A DNA stretch of 64,000 nucleotides from Panopea generosa (lineage: Eukaryota > Mollusca > Bivalvia > Adapedonta > Hiatellidae), in NCBI GenBank assembly GCA_029582155.1, contig CM055897.1:6232661-6296660 (forward strand). Direction: 5' to 3'. Positions 23,801 through 36,385 of the stretch are shown here, in pieces. Position numbers and translations under genes: made by a program. The stretch's first letter is position 1, and each line of letters opens with the position of its first letter. The notes under the pieces are model-generated. The model saw only the letters and a program-made list of their open reading frames with translations. It was not told the origin of the DNA and did not search any database.

Positions 23801-24709
23801 TGAAAGTTATATTATTAGTAGAAGGTATACCTACAAACATTAAACTCACAGTATCAATATGCATACATTTAATCATTAAACTTAATAAAACTGTTTTATG
23901 TCCCATTGTTTCTTTAAGAGAACATTTAAAAATCAAACTTATATTATTACACATACTTACTTGGAGTACCTTTTATTAACAAGAATCACTTATGTCAATC
24001 ACATTTTCTGTGACAACAAATAAAGAATAGATATTAGGTGCAACCATACATGGAACAACATGACCAAATTTGGTTTATTTCTTAGATGGTTTCCTAGAAG
24101 TATAGCAATTCAAAGAAATAGTGGGTGACAGATGGCAGAAATCTGTTGTATCTGATGGAAGTAAAGCTGATAGTATCCGACACGGCACAATTATGAACAT
24201 TCAGACAAGTACCTTTAAACATCAAAACTGATATACTGACCAAGTGAACCTTTAAAAAGCAGGCATCTGTTTGGAGAAGAAGAGAATGAGACGAGCATGA
24301 TTTGGTATCAGTGGGCTCATGTCTCATCCATCAAGTGAAGACAAAGTTACAAGTGATATCAAACAGGAGCCTATTGATTCTTTGTACGCAGAGTAATGAA
24401 GAACGCCCACTCAAATGATGATACTATTTCAACAGCAGAACATATTCCTCTACTTGACAGAAAGACAATAAAACATTTAGAAAAGATTATAAGTTTCTCC
24501 ATGTTTTCTATATACATACGGAAGCTTAAATTCTCGTAATCTATGATATGGTTAATGGTAGTTGAGACAGAAACATGGCAGAGTAAATAACCTGTTACTG
24601 TGACGTGCTAAAACAAAATCATGTTTTTAGCTCAAGTATTCCTTGAATGGGTTCCATTTTCATTCGATAGTAACAATAAGTCAATAGCTTCTGACATCCT
24701 TGATTGCTG
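23801..24709. other. Intergenic, nothing recognised
   Basis: No gene or clear repeat. Short frames have no recognisable features. Confidence 0.45.
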
Positions 24710-25990
24710 GCTTATTAAGTGTCAGTGACACAAGATACACCGGTGACTTGTATAGGTTATTTAGTGTCAGTGACACAAGATACACTGGTGACTTGTATAG
24801 GTTATTTAGTGTCAGTGACACAAGATACACTGGTGACTGGTATAGGTTATTGAGTGTCAGTGACACAAAGTACACTGGTGACTGGTATAGGTTACTAAGT
24901 GTCAGTGACACAAGATGCACTGTTGACTGGTACAGGTTATTGAGTGTCAGTGACACAAGATACACTGGTTACTGGTACAGGTTATTGAGTGTCAGTGACA
25001 CAATATACACTGTTGACTGGTACAGGTGACTGTGTCAGTGACACAAGAGACACTGGTTACTGGTACAGTTTATTGAGTATCAGTGACAAAAGATACACTG
25101 GTGACTGGCGCAGGTTATTGAGTGTCAGTGACACAAGATACACTGGTGACTTGTATAGATTACTGAGTGTCAGTGACACAAGATACACTGATTACTGGTA
25201 CAGGTTATTGAGTGTCAGTGACAAAAGATACACTGATGACTAGTACAGGTTATTAAGTGTCAGTGACACAAGATACACTGGTGAATGGTACTGGTTATTG
25301 AGTGTCAGTGACACAAGATACACTGATGACTGGTACAGTTAATCATTGTCAGAGACAAAATATATACTAGGGATTGGTATAGGTTATTGAATGTCAGTGA
25401 CACATGAAACACTGTTGTCTGGTACAGGTTATTAAGTGTCAGTGACACAATATGCACTGTTGACTGGTACTGGTTATTGAGTGTCAGTGACACAAGATAC
25501 ACTGGTGACTGTTACAGGCTATTGAGTGTCAGTGACTGGTACAGGTTATTGTTAGTGACACAAAATACACTGGTGATTGGTGTAGATTATTAAGTGCCAG
25601 TGTCAGAGACTTGTAGATATACTGGTGACTGGTACATGTTATAAATTATAATGTGTAAGTGACACAAGATACACTGGTGACTAGTTTAAACTGTTAAGTG
25701 TCAGTGTCAGACACTAGTAGATATACTGGTGACTGGTACAAGTTATAAATTATAATGTGTAAGTGACACAAGATACACTGGTGACTAGTTTAAACTATTA
25801 AGTGTCAGTGTCAGACACTAGGAAAAAAACTGGTGACTGGTACAAGTTATAAATTATAATGTGTCAGTGACACAAGTTACAATGGTGACTGGTTTAAGTG
25901 CCAGTGTCAGACACTAGGATATACACTGATGACTGGTACTTAGTAATTTAGTGTCAGTAACACAAGATACAATAGTAACTGTTACATGTT
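24710..25990. repeat. 45-bp minisatellite array with internal palindrome
   Basis: Roughly 27 units of 45 bp contain GTGTCAGTGACACAAGATAC, ACTGGTGACTGGTACAGG and TTATTGA. Each unit carries the perfect odd palindrome GTGTCA-G-TGACAC. The 45-bp period keeps one frame open for up to about 109 codons (15-residue repeat with LSVSDTRYTGDWYR). The minus strand is open as well, and units drift in length after about 25500, so coding is unlikely. The 3' third (25570-25990) contains longer variants with AAGTTATAAATTATAATGTG. Confidence 0.95.
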
Positions 25991-26159
25991 ATTTAGAGCA
26001 GTCTCTCCCCCAATGAAGGACATAGAAACATCCAATCATAATCTGCCAGACAAATTAATGATATAAAAACTTACAAATATAAACCATGTCATGACTTTAT
26101 ACAAAGATGTCAAACAAGAACAATGTAAAAGGAAGATATGGGGACTTTTTAACATTATT

Positions 26160-26289
26160 TAATGCCAGTTTATCCAGTTTTTAGTTGCTAGAGGAAGATA
26201 TCAGAATATGTCTAAATAGAACCAATATCCTTCCGCCAATAACTGGCAAACTTTCTCATATGAAGTGTTTGGACCAAGCTGGTCTCAGG
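26160..26289 (-). repeat. Small SINE-like fragment next to array B
   Basis: TCTAAATAGAACCAATATCC is close to the inverse of the AGTATTGGTTCTACCCAGGA word in the SINE at 36222-36385, so this is probably a short remnant of the same family on the minus strand. Nothing else is recognised between 25991 and 26289. Confidence 0.35.
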
Positions 26290-29200
26290 CCCATAACCTT
26301 AGCTGTGAAAGTCACGTGGTCATTAGACAACAGCATCGGGAGCATCAGGTTTGGCGATATATACCTCAGCTGTGAAAGTCATGTGGTCATTAGATAACAG
26401 CACAAGGATCACCTGGTTTGGCGATATATACCTCAGCTGTGAAAGTCAAGTGGTCATTAGATAACAGCACAAGGATCACCTGGTTTGGTGATATATACCT
26501 CAGCTGTGAAAGTCAAGTGGTCATAATAGACAACAGCACCAGTATCCCCTAGTTTGGTGATATATACCTCAGCTGTAAAAATCAAGTGTTCATAAGACAA
26601 CAGTACCTGGTTTGGTGATATATATCCTAGCTGTGAAAGTCAAGTAGTCATTAGACAACAGCACCGGCATCACCTTGTTTGGAGATATATATACCTCAGC
26701 TGTGAAAGTCAAGTAGTCATTAGACAACAGCACCTGGTTTGGTGATGTATACCTCAGCTGTGAAAGTCAAGTAGTAATTAGACAACAGCACCGGCATCAC
26801 CTGGTTTTGTGATATATACCTCAACTGTGAAAGTCAAGTAGTCATTAGACAATAGCACCTGGTTTGGTGATATATACCTCAGCGGTGAAAGTCAAGTGGT
26901 CATTAGACAACAGCACCGGCATCACCTGGTTTGGTGATATATACCTCAGCTGTGAAAGTCAAGTAGTCATTACACAACAGCGACGGCATCACCTGGTTTG
27001 GTGATATATACCTCAGCTGTGAAAGTCATGTGGTTATTAGACAACAGCACCGGGATCACCTAGTTTGGTGATAAAAACCTCAGCTGTGAAAGTCATGTGG
27101 TCATTAGACAACAGCATCTGGTTTGGTGATATATACCTCAGCGGTGAAAGTCAAGTGGTCATTAGACAACAGCACCGGCATCACCTGGTTTGGTGATATA
27201 TACCTCAGCTGTGAAAGTCAAGTAGTCATTACACAACAGCGACGGCATCACCTGGTTTGGTGATATATACCTCAGCTGTGAAAGTCATGTGGTTATTAGA
27301 CAACAGCACCGGGATCACCTAGTTTGGTGATAAAAACCTCAGCTGTGAAAGTCATGTGGTCATTAGACAACAGCATCTGGTTTGGTGATATATACCTAAG
27401 ATGTGAAAGTCAAGCAGTAATTAGACAACAGCACCGGCATCTACTGGTTTGGTGATATATACCTCAACTGTGAAAGTCAAGTAGTCATTAGACAACAGCA
27501 CCTGGTTTGGTGATATATACCTAAGATGTGAAAGTCAAGCAGTAATTAGACAACAGCACCGGCATCTACTGGTTTGGTGATATATACCTCAGCTGTGAAA
27601 GTCATGTGGTTATTAGACAACAGCACCGGGATCACCTAGTTTGGTGATAAAAACCTCAGCTGTGAAAGTCATGTGGTCATTAGACAACAGCATCTGGTTT
27701 GGTGATATATACCTCAGCGGTGAAAGTCAAGTGGTCATTAGACAACAGCACCGGCATCACCTGGTTTGGTGATATATACCTCAGCTGTGAAAGTCAAGTA
27801 GTCATTACACAACAGCGACGGCATCACCTGGTTTGGTGATATATACCTCAGCTGTGAAAGTCATGTGGTTATTAGACAACAGCACCGGGATCACCTAGTT
27901 TGGTGATAAAAACCTCAGCTGTGAAAGTCATGTGGTCATTAGACAACAGCATCTGGTTTGGTGATATATACCTAAGATGTGAAAGTCAAGCAGTAATTAG
28001 ACAACAGCACCGGCATCTACTGGTTTGGTGATATATACCTCAACTGTGAAAGTCAAGTAGTCATTAGACAACAGCACCTGGTTTGGTGATATATACCTAA
28101 GATGTGAAAGTCAAGCAGTAATTAGACAACAGCACCGGCATCTACTGGTTTGGTGATATATACCTCAGCTGTGAAAGTCATGTGGTTATTAGACAACAGC
28201 ACCGGGATCACCTAGTTTGGTGATAAAAACCTCAGCTGTGAAAGTCATGTGGTCATTAGACAACAGCATCTGGTTTGGTGATATATACCTAAGATGTGAA
28301 AGTCAAGCAGTAATTAGACAACAGCACCGGCATCTACTGGTTTGGTGATATATACCTCAACTGTGAAAGTCAAGTAGTCATTAGACAACAGCACCTGGTT
28401 TGGTGATATATACCTCAGCTGTGAAAGTCAAGTGGTCATTAGACAACAGCACCGGCATCAACTGGTTTGGTGATATATACCTCAGCTGTGAAAATCTAGA
28501 GGTCATTAGACAACAGCACCAGGATCACTTCGTATGGTGTTATATACCTCAGCTGTGAAAGTCATGTGGTCATTAGACAACAGCCCTGAGATCACCTGGT
28601 TTGGTGACATATACCTCAGCTGTGAAAGTCATGTGGTCATTAGACAACAGCACAAGGATTAACTGGTTTGGTGATATATACCTTAGCTGTTAAAGTCAAG
28701 TGGTCATTAGACAACAGCACAAGGATCACCTGGTTTGGTGGTATATACCTCAGCTGTGAAAGTCATGTTGTCATTAGACAACAGCACCAGATCACCTGGT
28801 TTGGTGATATAAACCTCAGCTGTGAAAGTCATGTGGTCATTAGACAACAGCACAAGGATCACCTGGTTTGGTGATATATACCTCAGCTGTGAAAGTCATG
28901 TGGTCATTAGACAACAGCACAAGGATCACCTGGTTTGGTGATATATACCTCAGCTGTGAAAGTCATGTGGTCATTAGACAACAGCCCTGAGATCACCTGG
29001 TTTGGTGATATATACCTCAGCTGTGAAAGTCATGTGGTCATTAGACAACAGCACAAGGATCACCTGGTTTGGTGATATATACCTTAGCTGTGAAAGTCAA
29101 GTGGTCATTAGACAACAGCACAAAGATCATCTGGTTTGGTGATATATACCTCAGCTGTGAAAGTGATGTGGTCATTAGACAACAGCACAAGGATCACCTG

Positions 29201-30113
29201 GTTTGGTGATATATACCTTAGCTGTGAAAGCCATGTGGTCATTAGACTACAGCACAAGGATCACCTGGTTTGGTGATATATACCTCAGCTGTGAAAGTCA
29301 TGTGGTCATTAGACTACAGCACAAGGATCACCTGGTTTGGTGTGGTCATTAGACTACAGCACAAGGATCACCTGGTTTGGTGATATATACCTCAGCTGTG
29401 AAAGTCATGTGGTCATTAGACAACAGCACAAGGATCACCTGGTTTGGTGATATATACCTCAGCTGTGAAAGTCAAGCAGTCATTAAAAAACAGCACAAGG
29501 ATCACCTGGTTTGGTGATATATACCTCAGCTGTGAAAGTCATGTGGTCATTAGACAACAGCACAAGGACCATCTGGTTTGGTGATATATACCTCAGCTGT
29601 GAAAGTCATGTGGTCATTAGACAACAGCACAAGGATCATCTGGTTTGGTGATATATACCTTAACTGTGAAAGTCATGTGGTCATTAGACAACAGCACAAT
29701 GATCACCTGGTTTGGTGATATATACCTCAGCTGTGAAAGTCAAGCAGTCTTTAAAAAACAGTACAAGGATCACCTGGTTTGGTGATATATACCTCAGCTG
29801 TGAAAGTCATGTGGCCATTAGACAACAGCACAAGGACCATCTGGTTTGGTGATATATATCTCAGCTGTGAAAGTCATGTGGTCATTAGACAACAGCACAA
29901 GGATCATCTGGTTTGGTGATATATACCTCAGCTGTGAAAGTCGTGTGGTCATTAGACAACAGCACAAGGATCATCTGGTTTGGTGATTTATACCTCAGCT
30001 GTGAAAGTCATGTGGTCATTAGACTACAGCCCCTGGTTTGGTGATATATACCTCAGCTGTGAAAATCTAGCAGTCATTAGACAACAGCACCAGGATCACT
30101 TGGTATGGTGTTA

Positions 30114-32196
30114 CAGACCGTAATCCGTTCAAGTACACCAAAAATGCATTTCAATTGTGTTCGTTTTGCGTGTCATACACGTTTGTTTTGCGTTTGAAAT
30201 GCATTTTAGTTTTGTTAATGGTTTGCATTTTTTTATGATAAACATTAGAGAAAATATGAAAATGCAGTTCAAAACGATAGTGAACGCATTTTAGTCTGCG
30301 TTTGCGTTCGAATCGTTTACCGTGTATCGTGTATCTTTTACCATTTAACGTTTACACGACATGTTCACCAATCGCATCATCTCTGGTTGTCCAATTGTAT
30401 AAATAATAAGAACTAGATATTTAAAGAAATCGCCGGGTTTTATATGATAATATATTAATTAAATAAATTAAATTATTATTGATTAAAATCTTTCTGAAAT
30501 ATTTATTAAAATAATTCTGAAATATTGCTAACTAAGCCACCCTATGTTAGATATGGTCTACCATATAGTTGATGATTTGTAGCGTGACAGCAGATTAATA
30601 TGTTTCATAAAACTCAATCATTGAAATTTAATACACATGGTACGGGGCATGTCAATTACATCAGATAAACATGTTACGGTCACGTAATCATTAGATTAGA
30701 CAAACATTGCCAGACTGGTTTACACTAACGTTAATATTACGGTATCCAAAAAGTATATAGTAAATAAATGTGAACCAGTCCGTGTTTTTTATATCTGCAG
30801 TGGTGTATAATCTGCTATTATGCAAGAAACCGAGTATAGACGCATCAACAAGTATTTATTTTATTTACAGGTATTTTTCCAATTTTAATTCCAGTTATGA
30901 ATTTCGATAGATTGTCATGTTAAATAATTATAAATAACAATTCATTAAACAAAAAATATATATAATCCGCAAAGCTAAATATATTTACAAATACACATGC
31001 CTTAATTTATGTAGCGAACGCACACACTTTATGTCTATAACACCGACACATTTTATTTTTGACCTCGTGGCAATGTGCAATGTCGTCACTCTGACAGTTT
31101 CTCGCGTCATTTAACGTCGCGTTCTATTTCACTACGTTAAATGCATGGGGGAGGCGGGGATGTTTCCATAAAAAAAATTCCTTTAAGGGTTAACGTTTTA
31201 TGTCTTGTGGCATGGCTTCTAAAATCGCTGGTAGATGTACTTCCGTCTGACGCTTTCAAGGAATTTTATGTTCATTACACCGATAGAATTTCTTTGATAT
31301 CCTTCTAACAAAAATGTCAAAGATACCCACTTAGTGAATAAAATGTTTGTTTCACTGGTGATGTCATCGGACATTGGCACAAGGTGATAGTGAAAGGGAC
31401 AGCGTGTTCATTTTGTACACAAATTTAGGTATGTGTAGTTGTTAATAACTCTTTCAGCTTAATAGTAATCTTTTTTTAACAAATGCCTATAATGAAAACA
31501 AACATTTTGGAAGATACCCAGTAACAAACAAACACCAACCCTTTACGTGTGTTTGTTATATATATATGAACTATTTTTATATACAATTTTGGAAAAGCCC
31601 TAAGTAAAAAGGTTTTGGTGTAACAAACAGGTTTTCTAAAATTGCGTGAAAACTTCTCCTGATTAGCAATCATATAAAAGAAAAGCAACATAAATCGGTG
31701 TTCAGATAATTAAATCAGTTAATTGGGGTAGTTGTGTAAGCAGGTCATGCGTCATCTGATTGTTTTATCACACTTTTACAAGTAAAGAAACAATGCCCGA
31801 GGCAATGTTTTTCACGGATAATTCGGGATTAAAACCTATAACAAAGCAATTAAATTAAAGTTACAGGGATAGCAATTTAAAGATTTTAAATGACAAAGAG
31901 AGCAATCATTTCGTTTTATTATTTATATCATTGTCAATATAACTACGACAATATTAGAAGATATCCGAATCTTTATTATTTGATGCGTTTAAAGTTTGCA
32001 TTATCATTTTGTATCGTTCTTGGATCGTTAGCCCTGTTGTGTCCGTGAATCGTTTCGTTTATCGTATCGTTTCTTTCGTTTATCGTTTCGTTTATCGTTT
32101 CGTTTGCATTTTTAGTCCGTTTGTATATCGTTTAAAACGCGTTTGATAATTGTTTCGTTTGCGTCCGTTTGGTGTACTTGAACGGATTACGGTCTG
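30114..32196. mobile_element. 2.08-kb TIR DNA transposon, non-autonomous (copy 2), inside array B
   Basis: This element has the same ends as 13242-15313 (CAGACCGTAATCCGTTCAAG and its inverse) and the same interior in opposite orientation, with scattered differences. It is flanked by TA at 30112-30113 and 32197-32198. Neighbouring intact units show the empty site as TATGGTGTTATATACCTCAG (near 28532), so exactly one TA was duplicated on insertion. Its 71-codon minus frame at 31476-31691 ends in nearly the same residues as the copy 1 frame at 13726-13914, but this short frame has no transposase motif such as DDE. A transposase must come from elsewhere. Confidence 0.93.
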
Positions 32197-33073
32197 TATA
32201 TACCTCAGATGTGAAAGTCATGTGGTCATTAGACAACAGCCCTGAGATCACCTGGTTTGGTGACATATACCTCAGCTGTGAAAGTCATGTGGTCATTAGA
32301 CAACAGCCCTGAGATCAACAAGTTTGGTGATATATACCTCAGCTGTGAAAGTCATGTGGTCATAAGACAACAGCACAAGGATCAACTGGTTTGGTGATAT
32401 ATATATACCTCAGCTGTGAAAGTCAAGTGGTCATTAGACAACAGCACAAGGATCACCTGGTTTTGTGATATATACCTCAGCTGTGAAAGTCATGTGGTCA
32501 TTAGACAACAGCACAAGGATCACCTGTTTTTGTGATATATACCTCAGCTGTGAAAGTCATGTTGTCATCAGACAACAGCACTGGGATCACCTGGTTTGGT
32601 GATATATACCTCAGCTGTGAAAGTCATGTGGTCATTAGACAACAGCACAAGGATCACCTGTTTTTGTGATATATACCTCAGCTGTGAAAGCCATGTTGTC
32701 ATTAGACAACAGCACAAGGATCACCTGGTTTGGTGATATATACCTCAGCTGTGAAAGTCATGTGGTCATTAGACAACAGCCCTGAGATCACCTGGTTTGG
32801 TGATATATACCTCAGCTGTGAAAGTCATGTGGTCATTAGACAACAGCACAAGGATCACCTGGTTTGGTGATATATACCTCAGCTGTGAAAGTCATGTGGT
32901 CATTAGAAAACAGCACAAGGATCTTCTAGTTTAGTGATATATACCTCAGCTGTGAAAGTCAAGCAGTCATTATAAAACAGCACAAGGATCACCTGGTTTG
33001 GTGATATATACCTCAGCTGTGAAAGTCAAGCAGTCATTAGAAAACAGCACAAGGATCAACTGGTTTGGTGATA

Positions 33074-34087
33074 CAGTATAACTTCCATATATCGAAGTTC
33101 AGGGGACCGTCATGAAAAGTTTGATATACCGGGACTTCGATATATGTGTATGTCTGGATCACTTGATGGTAATGGTAAAAGTTTGATTGGTAATGAGATC
33201 CCAACATGTATATGACTGTAGATCTACTTGTCATACTTTTACTAGTAAAGGTAAGTTGAAAAAAAAACATAAATTAAATTGTGTTTATTATTTATTGAAT
33301 CCCTGCATGTCATTTAAAAATCAATATAACTAACGCACTACAAACATGTACAAACATAAAAACTTATATGGAGTACTTCCGGTATACGATACCCAGGTCC
33401 TTCACTAGTCAAAGCGTGATCAGTAACAGAGTCCATGATTAACATCAGTGAACGATGGGTAGTGTTAAGCATACGCTTATATACAAGTGAGATGACATGT
33501 CGAGTACAATCCATTATCGAAGATTTATCAATTAGCCTAATGTTTAATTTTAAATTGAATATTAGCCATAATTTGGGTAGTTAACAGCGCTCGTTGGTAA
33601 TAAGCCGTTATCGGTAAATTGGTGATAATATGTAATCATGACAGACCCAGCCGCCATGTTTGCCTACACAAAGTTAGTAAATCATCACCATTCTGCGTTA
33701 AAGTAATCAAATGTTTATTAAAGTGTGACTCCTTACAAACATTTATCCGAGCACTCAAAGGGACTTTACGCTATATGATCAGCGGGACCTTTGTTCCTAG
33801 GATCATCGCACCAGCGCAATGCAGGTGTGAAATACATGTACACCACTCCCGCGAGAAATTTTGAACAGGTTATCGATATTCAATACCTAAATGGTTAATG
33901 ATGTGTAAAAGGACTCTTTTGGGCCGTGAAAAAACTTTGATATACTGAAAATTTCGATATGTATAACTTCGATATATTTGCGGTTTTTCCATATAGATTT
34001 AGAAGGAAAAAAGTTGGGACTTGAGAAAAAAGTTTGATATACCAAGAAATTCGATATATCAAAGTTCGATATATGGAAGTTATACTG
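33074..34087. mobile_element. 1.01-kb TIR element inside array B, second family
   Basis: The ends are CAGTATAACTTCCATATATC and its exact inverse, a perfect match of 23 bp, flanked by TA at 33072-33073 and 34088-34089. Intact neighbours read GGTTTGGTGATATATACCTC, so one TA was duplicated. Several TTCGATATAT and TTTGATATAC boxes lie just inside each end. The TA target and CAG start fit the Tc1/mariner/pogo superfamily. An 81-codon frame at 33619-33864 has no recognisable transposase motif, so the element is probably non-autonomous. Confidence 0.92.
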
Positions 34088-34290
34088 TATATACCTCAGC
34101 TGTGAAAGTCAAGTGGTCATTAGACTTCAGCACCTGGTTTGGAAATATATACCTCAGCTGTAAAAGTCAAGTGGTCATTAGACAACAGCACCTGGGATCA
34201 CCTGGTTTGGTGATATATACCTCAGCTGCGAAAGTCAAGTGGTCATTAAACAACAGCATTTGGTTTGGTGATATATATATATTCTATAAG

Positions 34291-36220
34291 AATCTTTAGA
34301 AAATTCCATACTGAGGGATAACAGTTTCTGTTTGATAGAATTTTTTTTTTATTATTATTAAACAATTATTTGAATTTAATTCATCATCATTTTTATGCCA
34401 CAATCTCATACAATGTCAATTCACACAATTTGTATCACATATGTTGTTATATTGCTTTCTACTGAGGGAAGAGTAAGAAACTTAAGGCACAAGATATGCA
34501 AGAAAATGTAACATGTTTCTTGATGCAAACTTATAACTGAGACAAAATTAGGTCTTTCAGACACTTCGTTGGATAACTTTTAACTGACATGAATCATTTG
34601 CAACATAAGACCATTATAATTCAATTGCAAGATTATCATCCAAATTTTTCTTAAAAAGGGGACTGGGGGTGGGGGAAGGCTTTTATTTCTTTTTAAGTTT
34701 AACATATTATGTATAATTCAAGAACTTGTACCAGAGCATTTTTGTGCAATCAAGCGCGAATGTTCAAAATTTGTTGTTTTTAAACTCGCGTTTTTATCAA
34801 CCCCTCAGATCCCCAGATAAGATGAGTATTTGCGTATATGATGCATTAAAAATTGGTGAGTATGCATCAAAGAGGTTTTATGTGTATAAAATAATGTTTA
34901 AGCGACAAGTTTAATGCCAAAATCAATTCTTATATGTGTAAATAAGTATTCATTCTCTGAAAATCGATCTTCATTGCACTTATTTATTGATGTATCCACA
35001 TAAATAAAAGTAACTGAATGATTTCAATTCAACTCGCTTCAGTGATGAATTTTACTGGTAATAATGGTAATCCAGTCTGTGTAATTAATAAATAATTGAC
35101 TTATCATTATTACTAAAATCCGTCCGTTTCCCGATAGCCTGGCCATATTCCAGCTGAAGGGAAAATGCACATGTGGTGTTTGCAATAGTGAAATCTTATG
35201 GTGTATAAATGCACTTATCTCAATCATTATGCGTTGCTATAAACATATTTGATAAGAAAATATCATGGGAAATAAGATATATGTATTGAAATTTACCAGT
35301 CAAATTCAGCTGGAATTAGTCTTTTCCTTGCAGCCGGAATGTGGCCAGGTGAGTCGGAACATGGCCAAGTTCAAGTATCACCCACAGTGCTTGTCAACAA
35401 ATAAACTGTAAACATGATGCACAATAAACAAAAAACAAACTAAAAAAGTTCATTTTTCACCAAAAAGATGATGTTTCTGCTAATGTAACTTCTCAGCAAT
35501 AGTCAGTAACAAATCAAAAGATTAAGCAGCAAAATAGCTGATATAAGATTAAAGGCAAAAAGGTTGATATCCACTTGAAAAACTAAACACAAAATACCCT
35601 AGCAATTTAAGAGGAGTTTGCAATTACCTCTGTTACCCAACCACTTGTGTTAAGCAGTCAAACATATTAGTTTTATATTTACAGCCAAACATGGTCTGTA
35701 TTCAACAACCACAAGCTCTATAGTACCTCCCCACTGTATGCTGCAGTTTGACACATGTTTGGTTGTATATCATATGCGCAATACTCATCACTATTCTGAA
35801 AAACTCATGAATATGCATCTACTCTGATTTTGAAGAGTAATTACTCATCAGAGCTTAAAAAATTATCTGGGGCTCTGACCCCTGCATAGTGATTAGATGT
35901 AAAGGTAACATAAACTGCATTTTATTTGTATTTAAGTTATAATCTTATTACAGGAAATAAAGTTAGTAATAAATAAATTAGGAAAAACCGGCAAAAATCA
36001 TCCATAAAACACGTAGGTAGCACTGTTAACGAGATTCTGCGGGACTATATAAAAAAACTGAAAACTGATACTTCATACTATAAATGTATAGATTTTTAAT
36101 AATTTACGCCAGATGACAAAAAATCTGATATGAACGTTTACCTTAAAGTAGTTTAATTGAAAACTGTTTTTTAACTTTGTAATTTTCCAATGACATAACA
36201 GCAGGGGTGAAAGTGTAATG
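34291..36220. other. AT-rich intergenic, nothing recognised
   Basis: No gene supported. A G-rich stretch (GGGGACTGGGGGTGGGGGAA) lies near 34659-34678. Short frames lack recognisable domains. Confidence 0.5.
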
Positions 36221-36221
36221 T

Positions 36222-36385
36222 AAAGAGAGTTGGGCGCTCACGCCAGAACTTGCGGGTTCCATCCTCAGTTCGACCCAATGCCTCTCATAAAACAACACTC
36301 AGTATTGGTTCTACCCAGGAAGCAGACTCGAGAGTGGTTTATATAAGCTTTGAGATTTCATCCCAATCAAGCAAATATATATTAT
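36222..36385 (+). mobile_element. tRNA-derived SINE
   Basis: The tRNA-like head includes TTGGGCGCTCACGCC and the B-box-like TGCGGGTTCCATCC. The body carries AGTATTGGTTCTACCCAGGA and GCAGACTCGAGAGTGGTTTA, and the end is near TTTCATCCCAATCAAGC. The body word recurs, diverged, at about 39891 and, inverted, at about 26210. This pattern of a shared body on a tRNA head is typical of SINEs. Confidence 0.6.

Larger units (their letters stand above)
26290..34290. repeat. 67-bp minisatellite array B, interrupted by two TIR elements
   Basis: Each unit contains CCTCAGCTGTGAAAGTCATG, TGGTCATTAGACAACAGCAC and CACCTGGTTTGGTGATATATA. CCTCAG recurs at 28881 and 28948, a 67-bp period. About 4.9 kb of repeat (around 70 units) remains after subtracting the elements at 30114-32196 and 33074-34087. 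Shortened units lacking the AAGGATCA segment are frequent between 26600 and 28400. Higher-order copies exist: the CCTCAGCGG variant begins blocks at 26877, 27136 and 27712, and the 576-bp block 27136-27711 is repeated to about 28280. The array is unrelated in sequence to array A despite the same period. Confidence 0.97.

Noticed and set aside
24700-25243. 15-residue repeat protein (LSVSDTRYTGDWYR type)
   Set aside because: Same cause with the 45-bp unit; both strands open and units lose register after about 25500.
33619-33864. 81-codon frame as a transposase remnant
   Set aside because: No DDE/D residues or helix-turn-helix pattern could be seen; insufficient support.
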